From an uncultured Thalassotalea sp. (GTDB lineage: Bacteria > Pseudomonadota > Gammaproteobacteria > Enterobacterales > Alteromonadaceae), in NCBI GenBank assembly GCA_947492575.1, contig CANLNK010000009.1:1-64000 (forward strand): a stretch of DNA of 64,000 bases, in the 5' to 3' direction. Position numbers and translations under genes: made by a program. The first letter of the stretch is position 1. Each line of letters opens with the position of its first letter. This document shows positions 1 through 7,953 of the stretch, piece after piece. A model generated the notes under the pieces. It ran no database searches and was not told where the DNA came from. It saw only the letters and a program-made list of their open reading frames with translations.

Positions 1-1
1 G

Positions 2-77
2 TGGTGGACGATACTGGGCTTGAACCAGTGACCCCCGCCTTGTAAGGGCGGTGCTCTCCCAACTGAGCTAATCGTCC
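2..77 (-). tRNA. tRNA-Val (anticodon UAC)
   Basis: The reverse complement folds as a standard 76-nt cloverleaf including an encoded CCA at 4-2. The acceptor arms are GGACGAT and ATCGTCC and the anticodon loop is CUUACAA, giving anticodon UAC, which reads GUA/GUG-type Val codons. The T-loop is GTTCAAG. It is the downstream member of a tandem pair and is identical to its neighbour except for one compensated acceptor base pair. Confidence 0.95.
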
Positions 78-113
78 GGATTATATCTAACAGAAACAGG
101 TACTTCGAAAAAG

Positions 114-189
114 TGGTGGACGGTACTGGGCTTGAACCAGTGACCCCCGCCTTGTAAGGGCGGTGCTCTCCCAACTGAGCTAACCGTCC
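114..189 (-). tRNA. tRNA-Val (anticodon UAC), second copy
   Basis: Same cloverleaf as the other copy, with acceptor arms GGACGGT and ACCGTCC, anticodon UAC and an encoded CCA at 116-114. The pair 6-67 is G-C here and A-U in the other copy. It lies directly downstream of a strong promoter (206-233, minus strand), so both tRNAs are probably transcribed together and continue past the left edge. Confidence 0.95.
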
Positions 190-205
190 GTCTCTGTGGG
201 GGCGT

Positions 206-233
206 ATTATAGGTGTCTTTGAATTACTGTCAA
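206..233 (-). promoter_or_regulatory. sigma70 promoter of the tRNA-Val operon
   Basis: On the minus strand, TTGACA (233-228) and TATAAT (211-206) match both consensus hexamers exactly with a 16-bp spacer. They are followed by a GC-rich stretch (ACGCCCCCAC). A GC-rich discriminator is typical of stable-RNA promoters under stringent control. That regulation is inferred from family knowledge. Confidence 0.8.
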
Positions 234-481
234 CACAAAAACTTGGATTTTTGGCATTTTCTATCGCTTTTCAGTTCAAGTGCATCCTTTTTCATCAATG
301 TGTTGGTTTTACGAACTTTTCTGTGCTTTATACGCCAAATGTCGCAGACAAAAGCTGTATTAATTAACCTAGCCTGATAAAATAGCGCGCAATTTTATAG
401 ACGAATTCAGCGTATTAGCCCAAGAAAGCTAAAAAGTTAATTTCTTAGGGCGATTTCGCTACTTTATTTGGTGAGTAATTT

Positions 482-1894
482 ATGACTTTAACAACTCGAT
501 TCGCGCCAAGCCCAACTGGTTATCTTCATGTTGGCGGTGCACGTACTGCTTTATACAGCTGGTTATACGCTAAGAAGAATGGCGGCGACTTCATTTTACG
601 TATTGAAGATACAGACTTAGAGCGTTCAACGCAGGAATCGGTTGATGCCATTATGGATGGTATGAACTGGTTGAAGTTAGATTGGACCCACGGTCCTTAC
701 TTCCAAACTCAGCGTTTCGACCGCTACAAAGAAGTTATCGCGCAATTAATTGAATCAGGTAACGCGTACCGTTGTTACTGTACACCTGAAGAGGTTGAAG
801 CTATGCGTGAAGAAGCGAAAGCGAAAGGCGAAATTGAAAAGTACAACGGCATGTGGCGTGACCGCACGGATTACCCAGAAGACAAGCCTTACGTAATTCG
901 TTTCAAGAACCCGCTAGAAGGCGACGTAGTGATTAACGATATCGTGAAAGGCGATATCACAATTAGCAATAGCCAGCTAGATGACTTAATCATTGCGCGT
1001 TCTGATGGTTCACCAACATACAACTTAACCGTTGTTGTAGACGACTGGGATATGAAAGTGTCTCACGTTGTTCGTGGTGACGATCACATCAGTAACACGC
1101 CAAAGCAAATCAACATCTTAAAAGCACTTGGTGCAACTGTACCGCAATATGCTCATATCCCAATGATCTTAGGTGACGACGGTAAACGTCTATCTAAGCG
1201 CCATGGTGCAGTAAGCGTGATGCAATACCGTGACGAAGGTTACTTACCAGAAGCACTACTTAACTACTTAGTGCGTTTAGGTTGGTCTCATGGCGACCAA
1301 GAGATTTTCTCTGTTGACGAAATGATCGAACTATTTGACCTAACTGGTTGTAACCGTGCGCCGTCAGCATTCAACACTGACAAGCTAATCTGGGTAAACC
1401 AGCACTACATGAAAACGCTTGAGCCAAGCTACGTTGCTGAGCATTTAGCATGGCACATGGCTGACCAAGGAATTAGTACTGACAATGGTCCAGCACTAGA
1501 AGAAATTGTTAAAGTACAAGCAGATCGCGTAAAAACATTGAAAGAAATGGCAGCGATTTCTGCTTACTTCTACCAAGACTTCACTGAATTTGATGCAACA
1601 GCACTTAAAAAGCATTTACGTCCTGTAGCAGCAGAGCCATTAACGTTAGTGAAAGAAAAATTAGCTGCACTTGAAAACTGGGTAGCGGCTGATATTCACG
1701 CAGCAATTAATGCAACAGCTGAAGAACTTGAACTTGGTATGGGTAAAGTGGGTATGCCACTTCGCGTAGCAGCAACTGGCGCAGGTAACTCACCATCGCT
1801 AGATGTTACGCTTGAATTACTACCAAAAGAGAAAGTTCTAGCACGTATTGATATGGCACTTGCTGCCATTGCTGAGCGTGTAGCGAATAGCTAA
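482..1894 (+). CDS. gltX: glutamate--tRNA ligase
   Basis: A class I aminoacyl-tRNA synthetase of 470 aa, the normal length for bacterial GltX, which charges tRNA-Glu with glutamate in the cytosol. The HIGH-type motif is seen at about residues 9-20 ([13 protein letters not shown]) and the KMSKS-type motif near residue 240 (KRLSKRHGA). The catalytic domain is followed by an alpha-helical anticodon-binding C-terminus. The start has little Shine-Dalgarno but no better in-frame alternative is visible. A strong terminator follows 50 nt after the stop, so it is probably monocistronic. Confidence 0.97.
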   Translation: MTLTTRFAPSPTGYLHVGGARTALYSWLYAKKNGGDFILRIEDTDLERSTQESVDAIMDGMNWLKLDWTHGPYFQTQRFDRYKEVIAQLIESGNAYRCYCTPEEVEAMREEAKAKGEIEKYNGMWRDRTDYPEDKPYVIRFKNPLEGDVVINDIVKGDITISNSQLDDLIIARSDGSPTYNLTVVVDDWDMKVSHVVRGDDHISNTPKQINILKALGATVPQYAHIPMILGDDGKRLSKRHGAVSVMQYRDEGYLPEALLNYLVRLGWSHGDQEIFSVDEMIELFDLTGCNRAPSAFNTDKLIWVNQHYMKTLEPSYVAEHLAWHMADQGISTDNGPALEEIVKVQADRVKTLKEMAAISAYFYQDFTEFDATALKKHLRPVAAEPLTLVKEKLAALENWVAADIHAAINATAEELELGMGKVGMPLRVAATGAGNSPSLDVTLELLPKEKVLARIDMALAAIAERVANS

Positions 1895-1943
1895 GCTTAA
1901 ATTCAGCATTATTCAACCCTAAAATACGTTGACGGTTTTAAAG

Positions 1944-1969
1944 GCCAGTGATTTGTCACTGGCTTTTTT
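1944..1969 (+). terminator. rho-independent terminator of gltX
   Basis: The arms GCCAGTGA and TCACTGGC form an 8-bp stem with a 4-nt TTTG loop, followed at once by six T residues. It lies 50 nt after the gltX stop. Confidence 0.9.
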
Positions 1970-2152
1970 GTATTACTACGCTGAAAAATCAAAGAAAGGA
2001 AATTAATGCTTAGTAAGCAGGTATGTGAGAAGAATAAACCCGTTATCTAAAACTAGTAGCCACTGGTGTTCTAGCGCTACTGTGCGTGACGCTATCAATA
2101 ACGAAGATTAGCACCTTCAACTATTTACCATTTGAATGCTTTTTTATACTTT

Positions 2153-2533
2153 TCAAAAGCCAACACTGTTCAACCAGCAAATTGCTTCATCTAAATCATC
2201 AAAGTACTCAATCTCCACATTGGTAAAGATTTTGTGATGTTCTTCAAGTAGACTTTTTTGAACAGAAAGACCATAGATGATAGCCAAATATTTAAAGTTT
2301 TGTTTGTTAAACCATGAATATAATTCGGATATATATTCTTTAGCGTCAGGTGTTATTAATTCCCACTCAGTCAGATTAGACAAAAACGCCCAAGGCTTAT
2401 TGTTCATTTGAACTACAATGTCTTTCAATTCTCTTCCCCATTCTTCTGCAGTTTCATAATTCCAAGCACCATAAGCGTTAAAAGTAATCGTATTGTTGTT
2501 AACTTCTAATTTGTAAGCACCGTGACCTTTCAT
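2153..2533 (-). CDS. small protein with STAS/SpoIIAA-like pattern, function unknown
   Basis: A cytosolic protein of about 126 aa. I chose the ATG at 2533 because GGAGG lies five bases before it; an upstream ATG at 2584 would add 17 residues but has no comparable ribosome site. The alternating strand/helix pattern (GHGAYKLEVNNNTITFNAYG, then a long amphipathic helix and LNSVGF at the end) resembles small single-domain STAS/SpoIIAA-like hypothetical proteins. This is a fold-level guess, with no catalytic motif. It is AT-rich, with about 200 nt of empty leader, and lies beside an attC-like site. Confidence 0.6.
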   Translation of the reverse strand: MKGHGAYKLEVNNNTITFNAYGAWNYETAEEWGRELKDIVVQMNNKPWAFLSNLTEWELITPDAKEYISELYSWFNKQNFKYLAIIYGLSVQKSLLEEHHKIFTNVEIEYFDDLDEAICWLNSVGF

Positions 2534-2731
2534 AAGAACCTCCAAAATTTGTTGCTCTAAGAGTGGGCTATTACATGCAGACAATGATACGGAGACAAGT
2601 GACGGGAGGCTGTATGTAATTGACTCGTCTATTTACTTTATTATAACGGTGCTAGAATCGCCATGTGTAACTAGCTTGAAGTAGTAAATGTGGGCTCTAC
2701 TAATAACCTGCGCCAACCGATAAACAGGGAG

Positions 2732-2827
2732 CAATAACGCCGCAATATCGGGCGGATTACGCTTGGCTATAATTAGCGAAGAATGAGCGCAAGCCAAGCG
2801 GTAAGACGCCATAGTCTCTTGTTATAC
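2732..2827 (-). repeat. attC-like recombination site (integron cassette type)
   Basis: Read on the minus strand, this 96-nt block starts GTATAAC and ends GTTATTG (R''- and R'-like boxes). It contains a long imperfect hairpin: CCGCTTGGCT pairs with AGCCAAGCG, leaving one extrahelical base. The hairpin continues outward through TTAC/GTAA and GGCG/CGCC segments, and the block ends GCGGCGTTATTG. The stop codon of the adjacent 127-aa gene lies inside the R''-like box, as in many gene cassettes. No integrase is present in the window. The boxes only partly match the RYYYAAC/GTTRRRY consensus, so this is a candidate. Confidence 0.5.
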
Positions 2828-3205
2828 GGCGTGTCGATTTAAATAATAAACTCGTATATATGCAGAACCTAATAGAAACTCAGTAACAATAGCCAATGAA
2901 ATCCCTATACCTGTTTTGTCACGAAAATACTCAACAACACCTAAAACTACTAAACCAAACATCATGGTTATGTAGCTCAAACAAATAGCTTTTTTTGATT
3001 CGTTACTATCAATGTTTCGAGTTAGCCACGCTAGAACCCCTAGAGCTAAAAATAATATGGAGCTTCTTCTAGCCATAAAAAAAGCTGACTCATTTTCAGT
3101 AATTTGAAATAAGTAAAACATTATCTGGGGAAACAGTAAAAGTGCTAAGAATAGTGAAAATGCTATTAGGGAAGTAATAATATTTATATTTTTAAAATTG
3201 ATCAT
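2822..3205 (-). CDS. small multi-pass membrane protein, possible cassette gene
   Basis: A 127-aa protein with about four hydrophobic segments (roughly residues 10-31, 46-61, 72-94 and 100-120) and almost no soluble domain, so it is an inner-membrane protein of unknown function. A GTATAAC box (3222-3228) lies 16 nt before the ATG and the TAA stop is embedded in the attC-like site 2732-2827. The gene with its site therefore has the layout of an integron cassette. The ribosome site is weak. Base composition is more AT-rich than its neighbours. No specific family is recognised with confidence. Confidence 0.6.
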   Translation of the reverse strand: MINFKNINIITSLIAFSLFLALLLFPQIMFYLFQITENESAFFMARRSSILFLALGVLAWLTRNIDSNESKKAICLSYITMMFGLVVLGVVEYFRDKTGIGISLAIVTEFLLGSAYIRVYYLNRHAV

Positions 3206-3508
3206 GAATTTTCAATCAGGTGTATAACAGCTTATTAATAGGCAAAAAGCTCTGTCTAAACAGCGCATATTTGCCTCTTTTCTACAATTTAACTATGAGC
3301 ATTATGCACTAAGCTTTTATTTTATCTAGTAAAAAGTATCAGTGTTACTTTCAGTCATTGTAGAAAGGGGAACAAAAAGCATGATTTCCCCGTTGTGTAC
3401 TAGAGCCTCTTGGTTTGTGTCCTCGTCGCGCTATAAAGTGATATTTTTTAGAGTGAAAATGAATAGTGAATTTCCTATTTTAAGAGGCGATGAATCGCTT
3501 TATCAAAA
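3206..3508. other. intergenic region with a small hairpin, no gene seen
   Basis: This gap holds a GTATAAC box at 3222-3228 and a hairpin with arms AGGCAAA (about 3240) and TTTGCCT (about 3274). It could be the remnant of a second attC-like site upstream of the 127-aa gene, but its outer box is not recognisable. A short forward reading frame crosses the right part (3342-3527) and overlaps the end of glrR. It has no ribosome site or family resemblance and is not called. Confidence 0.4.
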
Positions 3509-4843
3509 TCACTCATTATTGATTTGATGCTTTTTCATCAACTTGTAAAAGTCGGATCGGTTTCGCTGTGCAAGTTTTGCAGCTTCTGAAACATTACCTT
3601 CAGTGAGAGCTAGCACTTTTTTTATGTAGTCGATTTCAAATTGGCGTTTCGCTTCGTTTAAACCAACAAAGGCGTTGTGGGTTTCATCGATGTCGGGTAG
3701 GGCTTTTGTCACCAAGTCTTCTGTGATTATTTGGCCTGCGCAAATGGCGATACAGTGTTCAATAATATTATGCAGTTGGCGCACATTACCGGGCCAATCG
3801 TAGCTTAGCAAGCGAGTGATACTTTGCGGGTTAAACTGTATATCGTTGTTTGTCAGTTTATTTAGAAAGCGACTCGCTAGCAGTGGAATATCATCCAGAC
3901 GTTCTTTTAAACTAGGAATAGTGATAGATACAACGTTTAAGCGATAGTATAAATCTTCACGGAATTGGTTGTCTTTAACCGCTTTTACAATGTCTTTATG
4001 GCTAGCAGAGAGTACTCGAATATCAACGTCTTGTTCATTTTGGCTGCCTACTGGGCGTACTTTCTTTTCTTGTAACACTCGCAGTAACTTTACTTGCAGA
4101 TCTAACGGCATATCGCCTATTTCATCGAGAAACAGGGTGCCATTATTCGCGGCTTGAACAAGGCCCTCTTTGTCGCTCACTGCGCCTGTAAAAGCGCCTT
4201 TTTTATGACCAAACAGTTCCGACTCTAGTAAATGTCCTGGCATCGCACCACAGTTAATGGCAATGAATGGCCCATCTGCTTGTGCGCTGGCTAAGTGGAT
4301 AGCTTTGGCGGCGACTTCTTTACCACTACCACTTTGGCCTTGAATTAAAATATTCACTTTACTGCTAGCCAATGCTTTCATTTGTTGTACTAGTTGATGC
4401 ATTTTTTCACTTTGGTACAACAAACCATGAAAGTTGTTAGGTTCGGTGCTGTGTTGCTGTTTTACTTTCCCCGTTAGTGCTTTTTCAATCAGCGCTAACA
4501 TTTGTTGGCTATCAATGGGTTTGGTTAAAAAGCTCACAAATCCTTGGTGCATAGCATCGACAGCGTCAGGTATAGAGCCATGCGCGGTCATCATGATCAC
4601 AGGTAGGCCAGTGTATAGCTTCTTAATTTCTTGGTTTAGCGCAAAGCCATCCATGTTCGCCATTTTAAAATCGGTGATCACTAAGTCGATGGGAATTTGC
4701 TTTAACAGCGACAACGCCTGATTGCCACTTTCAGCCACGGTTACTTGGTAGCCGTGGCTTTCCAATCTAATTGCTAATAGTTCAGCAAGTGAAGTGTCAT
4801 CATCGACCAACAGTAAACTCGCGGCAACAGCCAAATCTTTCAT
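3509..4843 (-). CDS. glrR: sigma54-dependent response regulator, GlrR/QseF type
   Basis: A 444-aa activator with receiver, AAA+ and Fis-type HTH domains. The receiver covers residues 8-125, with acidic pocket D14-D16 and phospho-acceptor D58 in VITDFKMANMDG. The AAA+ domain covers about 145-370, with Walker A GQSGSGKE, the sigma54-contacting GAFTGA motif and Walker B FLDEIGDM. The C-terminal helix-turn-helix is in NVSEAAKLAQRNRSDFYKLM. It is the last gene of a kinase-lipoprotein-regulator operon with the same order as E. coli glrK-qseG-glrR (yfhK-yfhG-yfhA). When phosphorylated it should activate RpoN promoters; a candidate target is the divergent EF-hand operon. Confidence 0.85.
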   Translation of the reverse strand: MKDLAVAASLLLVDDDTSLAELLAIRLESHGYQVTVAESGNQALSLLKQIPIDLVITDFKMANMDGFALNQEIKKLYTGLPVIMMTAHGSIPDAVDAMHQGFVSFLTKPIDSQQMLALIEKALTGKVKQQHSTEPNNFHGLLYQSEKMHQLVQQMKALASSKVNILIQGQSGSGKEVAAKAIHLASAQADGPFIAINCGAMPGHLLESELFGHKKGAFTGAVSDKEGLVQAANNGTLFLDEIGDMPLDLQVKLLRVLQEKKVRPVGSQNEQDVDIRVLSASHKDIVKAVKDNQFREDLYYRLNVVSITIPSLKERLDDIPLLASRFLNKLTNNDIQFNPQSITRLLSYDWPGNVRQLHNIIEHCIAICAGQIITEDLVTKALPDIDETHNAFVGLNEAKRQFEIDYIKKVLALTEGNVSEAAKLAQRNRSDFYKLMKKHQINNE

Positions 4844-4852
4844 AATAATCCT

Positions 4853-5419
4853 TTAGAGGTCGACGCCTTCAGAAAGCGAAGTTTCTAAGCGTTGTTTTTC
4901 AATATCAACCAGCTTTTGTTTAAGTTCAATTAACTGTTTTTGCACTTCTAACAACTGCTGTTGGCGCTTTTGCGCTTTTGAATCTGAATAGTAATTGGTA
5001 ATTTTTTGCTTGCGCAAATTTTCCGTGTGAAAAGTCAATGAATCAAACCAAATATGGTAATCAGCCGACCACGTTGACTGCGCTTTTGTTGTAGTTATTA
5101 GCTTTAACTGTTTTGTGGTCGAGTTGGTGTCGCAGTAACTTTCAATAAATGTGTTGAGTGCTTCATTACTAATGACAACTTCAGGCACTGCGGTTGCCGT
5201 TTCAGTGTCGACGTCGCTTTGATTACAAACAGCGATTAACTGTTGCATTGCTGCTGTTACTGGCACTGTTCCATTCATTCGCTTTAAGGTTTGGTTGAAA
5301 GGCATGCTAGAACATGCGGTTAACCCCGCAACTAAGCATACTGACAACAGCTGTTTTGCATGACCTGTTAGCAGGGAAAAGTAATGAGTATGCTGGCGCC
5401 TGATTCGGTCTCTTGCCAT
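4853..5419 (-). CDS. outer-membrane lipoprotein, QseG/YfhG-like
   Basis: A 188-aa protein with a basic N-terminus, a hydrophobic stretch and a lipobox LTAC at about residue 36, so it is predicted to be a lipoprotein. The rest is helical, with a coiled-coil tail rich in Gln, Lys and Leu (about residues 140-180). Its position between a GlrK-like kinase and a GlrR-like regulator matches qseG (yfhG), whose product modulates the kinase from the periplasm. Sequence similarity to QseG cannot be measured here, so the identity rests on context and architecture. The start overlaps the end of the kinase gene by 52 nt and nine bases separate its end from glrR. Confidence 0.7.
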   Translation of the reverse strand: MARDRIRRQHTHYFSLLTGHAKQLLSVCLVAGLTACSSMPFNQTLKRMNGTVPVTAAMQQLIAVCNQSDVDTETATAVPEVVISNEALNTFIESYCDTNSTTKQLKLITTTKAQSTWSADYHIWFDSLTFHTENLRKQKITNYYSDSKAQKRQQQLLEVQKQLIELKQKLVDIEKQRLETSLSEGVDL

Positions 5420-6717
5420 TTTAATTCACCTTTTAATTGATTAACGCATTCCGACACTATGGCTAAACCAAGCCCAGAGCCCTGACTATTTTGACTGCTT
5501 TCACTTTGATAAAAGGGTTGCAACAGCAGTTCGGCTTCCTCTGGGTTTATACCTTGCCCGTCGTCACTAACGTTGAGTTCAATGGTATTGTTATTTTGTC
5601 TAATGTAAATATTCACCGTGCTTTTCGCATGAATAATGGCGTTGCTGACGAGTTGGGTCAGTATCAGTTTGCAAGGTAAATAAGGCACGGTTGCGTTGCT
5701 ACTAATATGCCAATAAAGCGCGATATCTCGCTGAGCGATGGTATCGCTTAAATGTTGAGTAATTTCTTGTTCAAACTGACTTAATTGTGCAACTTGTTGC
5801 AGGTTGTCTGGATGGCTCGCTGCACTATAACTTAAGAGGTCATCAATCATTTGAGCTAGCTTTGCTACTGACTGTTCAACAATAGCTAAAATACGTTTTT
5901 GTTTTTCACTGACGTCGCCCAGTAAGCCGCTATTAAGCAAGCTACTGCCTTCATTGATTGAGGCTAAAGGTGTTTTCAATTCATGCGTTACATGGCGCAA
6001 AAACGTTTCTTTTTGCTGTTGTATGCGTTTTAACTCGCGTCTTAACCAGTCTAACCGTGAACCAAGTTGTTTTAATTCTTGGCTACCCGTAAGTTGCACC
6101 GGACTGTCTAGTTGACCTTTTCCAACGTCTGCAAGTACGGTTTCCACTTGGCTAAGTTGGCGACAAATTCGAAATATCAAAAACGAGCTGATAATAACGA
6201 GTAACGGAAGCAAAATAATTAAACCAATAATAAATTCGGTTTGTAGTGACTTAAATTGATCGGTTTTTTTAGCGAGTCGTTGATCAAGAGTTTGTTGAAA
6301 AAGTGGATCAAGTTGCTTAAGTGCGAGGACTAATTTTTCAAATTCAGCACCGCTGTTTAAACTGATTTTAGGTAGTCGTTGCCATTTGGCAACAAAGTTA
6401 GTGTTTTGTAATTCTTGTTGGAATAATTTTATGCGTTGATGCGTTCCTTGCCACTTCTGCGCAATACTTTCTTTGAGCTGATTACTCTTTAATATTTGGT
6501 TGTTTTTGAGTGCCTTTTCAATATCGATGATATCCGCTTTTATATAATTATACTCAAGTGTAAGTTGCTGATTTTTATCGTATATGGTGAGCGTTTCTTG
6601 TTGGTGTTGATCAATGCTTTGGGCGTACCATAGGGTAAGTAATACGATTGGCAGTACCCCCACAAGCATTGCGACTAATGCTTGTTTTTGTAGTGATTGA
6701 GAAAAAAATTTCTTCAC
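5368..6717 (-). CDS. glrK: membrane sensor histidine kinase, GlrK/QseE type
   Basis: A 449-aa kinase. TM1 is at about residues 12-30, a periplasmic helical sensor at 31-160, TM2 at about 163-183 and a HAMP-like segment follows. HisKA has phospho-acceptor H245 in HVTHELKTPLAS, and the HATPase has N, G1 (DDGQGINP) and G2 (GSGLGLAIV) boxes ending near the C-terminus. It is the first gene of the glrK-lipoprotein-glrR operon. The coding DNA contains a perfect 16-bp palindrome at 6378-6393 that is identical to one in its own upstream region. The signal sensed is unknown. Confidence 0.85.
   Translation of the reverse strand: MKKFFSQSLQKQALVAMLVGVLPIVLLTLWYAQSIDQHQQETLTIYDKNQQLTLEYNYIKADIIDIEKALKNNQILKSNQLKESIAQKWQGTHQRIKLFQQELQNTNFVAKWQRLPKISLNSGAEFEKLVLALKQLDPLFQQTLDQRLAKKTDQFKSLQTEFIIGLIILLPLLVIISSFLIFRICRQLSQVETVLADVGKGQLDSPVQLTGSQELKQLGSRLDWLRRELKRIQQQKETFLRHVTHELKTPLASINEGSSLLNSGLLGDVSEKQKRILAIVEQSVAKLAQMIDDLLSYSAASHPDNLQQVAQLSQFEQEITQHLSDTIAQRDIALYWHISSNATVPYLPCKLILTQLVSNAIIHAKSTVNIYIRQNNNTIELNVSDDGQGINPEEAELLLQPFYQSESSQNSQGSGLGLAIVSECVNQLKGELKWQETESGASILITFPC
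6378..6393. repeat. intragenic copy of palindrome GTTGCCATTTGGCAAC
   Basis: A perfect 16-bp palindrome inside glrK, encoding residues around V109-Q113. The same 16 bases occur at 6856-6871 in the control region upstream of glrK. It may be an extra regulator-binding site used for autoregulation, or a coincidence forced by codons. Confidence 0.5.
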
Positions 6718-6790
6718 GATAAACCCTTGTTTAATTTATCCGCTATTCGATTATGAATCAGTCGAATCATTTCAAGATGAAATCATTCGT

Positions 6791-6808
6791 GTTGCAAATT
6801 AGCGACAC
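6791..6808. promoter_or_regulatory. operator-like dyad, copy 1
   Basis: The sequence TGTTGCAAATTAGCGACA fits TGTTGC-N6-GCAACA with one mismatch. Its centre is 64 bp from the centre of the perfect copy at 6855-6872. If the sigma54-like element at 6947-6963 is real, this dyad is about 175 bp upstream of the start of transcription, a usual enhancer distance. Confidence 0.5.
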
Positions 6809-6854
6809 GGTAAGTGTATGATTCTAAATGTTTAAATTTGTTCTTTGCTAGCAT

Positions 6855-6872
6855 TGTTGCCATTTGGCAACA
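6855..6872. promoter_or_regulatory. operator-like dyad, copy 2 (perfect)
   Basis: The sequence TGTTGCCATTTGGCAACA has perfect 7-bp arms around a 4-bp centre. It lies about 110 bp upstream of the inferred sigma54 start site and repeats a palindrome found inside glrK. It is a candidate GlrR-binding enhancer. Confidence 0.55.
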
Positions 6873-6946
6873 CAAAAATCCATTAAAACGCACCGTTTTT
6901 ACTTCTACATTCGTTCAATTGCTTGTTTTTATTATCTTTTATTGTT

Positions 6947-6963
6947 TTGGCATCAAACTTGGA
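6947..6963 (+). promoter_or_regulatory. sigma54-like promoter for the EF-hand operon
   Basis: TTGGCAT-N5-TTGGA has the GG-N10-GG spacing of an RpoN -24/-12 promoter. The consensus is TTGGCAC-N5-TTGCA; the -12 element carries GG instead of GC, so the match is imperfect. Support comes from two dyads at enhancer distance and the adjacent sigma54 activator gene. Confidence 0.45.
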
Positions 6964-7064
6964 ATGTCCAGTTTGTGAATGTGAAAGCATGAAACGAAAA
7001 CAAGCTTAACAAATAATTTTTCGGTTAAGCAAAACTCAAAAAATAAATGAACAGAGGAATTTCC

Positions 7065-7292
7065 ATGAAGATTAGAACAGTGACATTGGCAACGGTTGTT
7101 ATTGGCATAGCTGCATTAAGTGTAAAAGCAGGCACTCCTTTTAGTGACTTAGACGCAAACAACGACGGCTACATTTCGGAATCGGAAGCAAAATCAAACA
7201 GTGAACTGTTGGCCGCTTTTGGCAAGCTTGATAAAGATGGCGATAAGCAATTGAGCGAACAAGAGTTTGCTGCGTTCAATGGCTCAAAATAG
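7065..7292 (+). CDS. small secreted EF-hand protein 1
   Basis: A 75-aa protein with an N-terminal signal peptide (about residues 1-22, cleavage near VKA-G) and two canonical 12-residue EF-hand loops. The loops are DANNDGYISESE-type at about 29-40 and DKDGDKQLSEQE-type at about 56-67, with acidic ligands at positions 1, 3, 5 and 12. It should bind calcium in the periplasm. I chose the ATG at 7065 because AGAGGAA lies seven bases upstream; an ATG at 7047 has no ribosome site. It forms a two-gene unit with the next EF-hand gene and is divergent from the glrK operon, which may control it. Confidence 0.85.
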   Translation: MKIRTVTLATVVIGIAALSVKAGTPFSDLDANNDGYISESEAKSNSELLAAFGKLDKDGDKQLSEQEFAAFNGSK

Positions 7293-7357
7293 CCAGTAAG
7301 AGTTAGCAAAGTAGTCAGAAATAAAGTAACCAGAAACAAAGAAGATAGGAAGTTAGC

Positions 7358-7570
7358 ATGAAAAAAGTAATTGTATCGATGTTTGTAGTTTTAAGTTCAT
7401 TTTCAGTGATGGCGTTGGATGCGTTTGCTGCGTTAGACGAAGATAAAAACGGTGTTATCAGTCTAGAAGAAGCCAAAGTAAATCCATCTTTGCTAGCTAA
7501 ATTTAAAGAGTTAGACAAAGACAATAATGGCGAGTTAAGTAAAAAAGAGTTCAGCGGCTTTACCCTCTAA
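7358..7570 (+). CDS. small secreted EF-hand protein 2
   Basis: A 70-aa paralogue of the preceding gene, with a signal peptide (about residues 1-20, ending VMA-L) and two EF-hand loops (DEDKNGVISLEE and DKDNNGELSKKE types). AGGAAG precedes the ATG at good distance. The 65-nt gap from the first EF-hand gene and the shared terminator downstream indicate an operon. It is probably a periplasmic calcium binder; the partner is unknown. Confidence 0.85.
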   Translation: MKKVIVSMFVVLSSFSVMALDAFAALDEDKNGVISLEEAKVNPSLLAKFKELDKDNNGELSKKEFSGFTL

Positions 7571-7601
7571 GGCTTTTCGTAAGGCACTTTAGCTTTTGCA
7601 T

Positions 7602-7660
7602 AGCCGGGCTTGCTGCGTATATCCCTTCGCTTTTCTCAACCGAGTAAGCCCGGCTTTTTT
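7602..7660 (+). terminator. terminator of the EF-hand operon
   Basis: The arms AGCCGGGCTT (7602-7611) and AAGCCCGGCT (7646-7655) form a 10-bp GC-rich stem with a long loop, followed by a run of six T. The rest of the gap to 7953 shows no gene; a TATAAT at 7909-7914 could be the -10 of the helicase promoter. Confidence 0.85.
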
Positions 7661-7953
7661 ATCTTAAGAACTACTACTAGTAAGAGATTAAGGCTATGTA
7701 TTAGTTTAGTCTTGTCTCAATTTGTTTTACATAGCTTTATTAGCTTTGATTGATACTCTTCTTACCTTATTGCTTCTTTCATCATTGCACCTTTCTTCAT
7801 TGCATCTTATTAGGTACTAGTCAGGTTACCCAAAGCTTGCAAAAGCTATGTGACAACATCTGCTCGATAAAATTTAAAATTCGCTGCTATATTGCTAGCG
7901 GTTACGGTTATAATAGGGGTTTTATAATTACGTACGAATTTTAGGAGAACAGA

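Larger units (their letters stand above)
6718..7064. promoter_or_regulatory. divergent control region glrK / EF-hand operon
   Basis: This 347-bp gap separates glrK (leftward) from the EF-hand genes (rightward). It contains two dyads of the form TGTTGC-N6-GCAACA (6791-6808 with one mismatch, 6855-6872 perfect), a further palindrome ATTTCA-AGA-TGAAAT near 6769-6783, and a sigma54-like -24/-12 element at 6947-6963. Nothing in it looks coding. Confidence 0.6.

Noticed and set aside
2041-2103. CGTTAT...ATAACG dyad with inner AGTAGC/GCTACT stem after gltX, considered as a second attC site
   Set aside because: The outer boxes face the wrong way for attC (GTT left, AAC right) and the inner stem is short.
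3342-3527. 61-aa forward reading frame
   Set aside because: It has no ribosome site or family resemblance, and overlaps the 3' end of glrR on the other strand.
7750-7944. 64-aa forward reading frame upstream of the helicase
   Set aside because: Cys/His/Phe-rich, with no ribosome site; it covers the likely helicase promoter.
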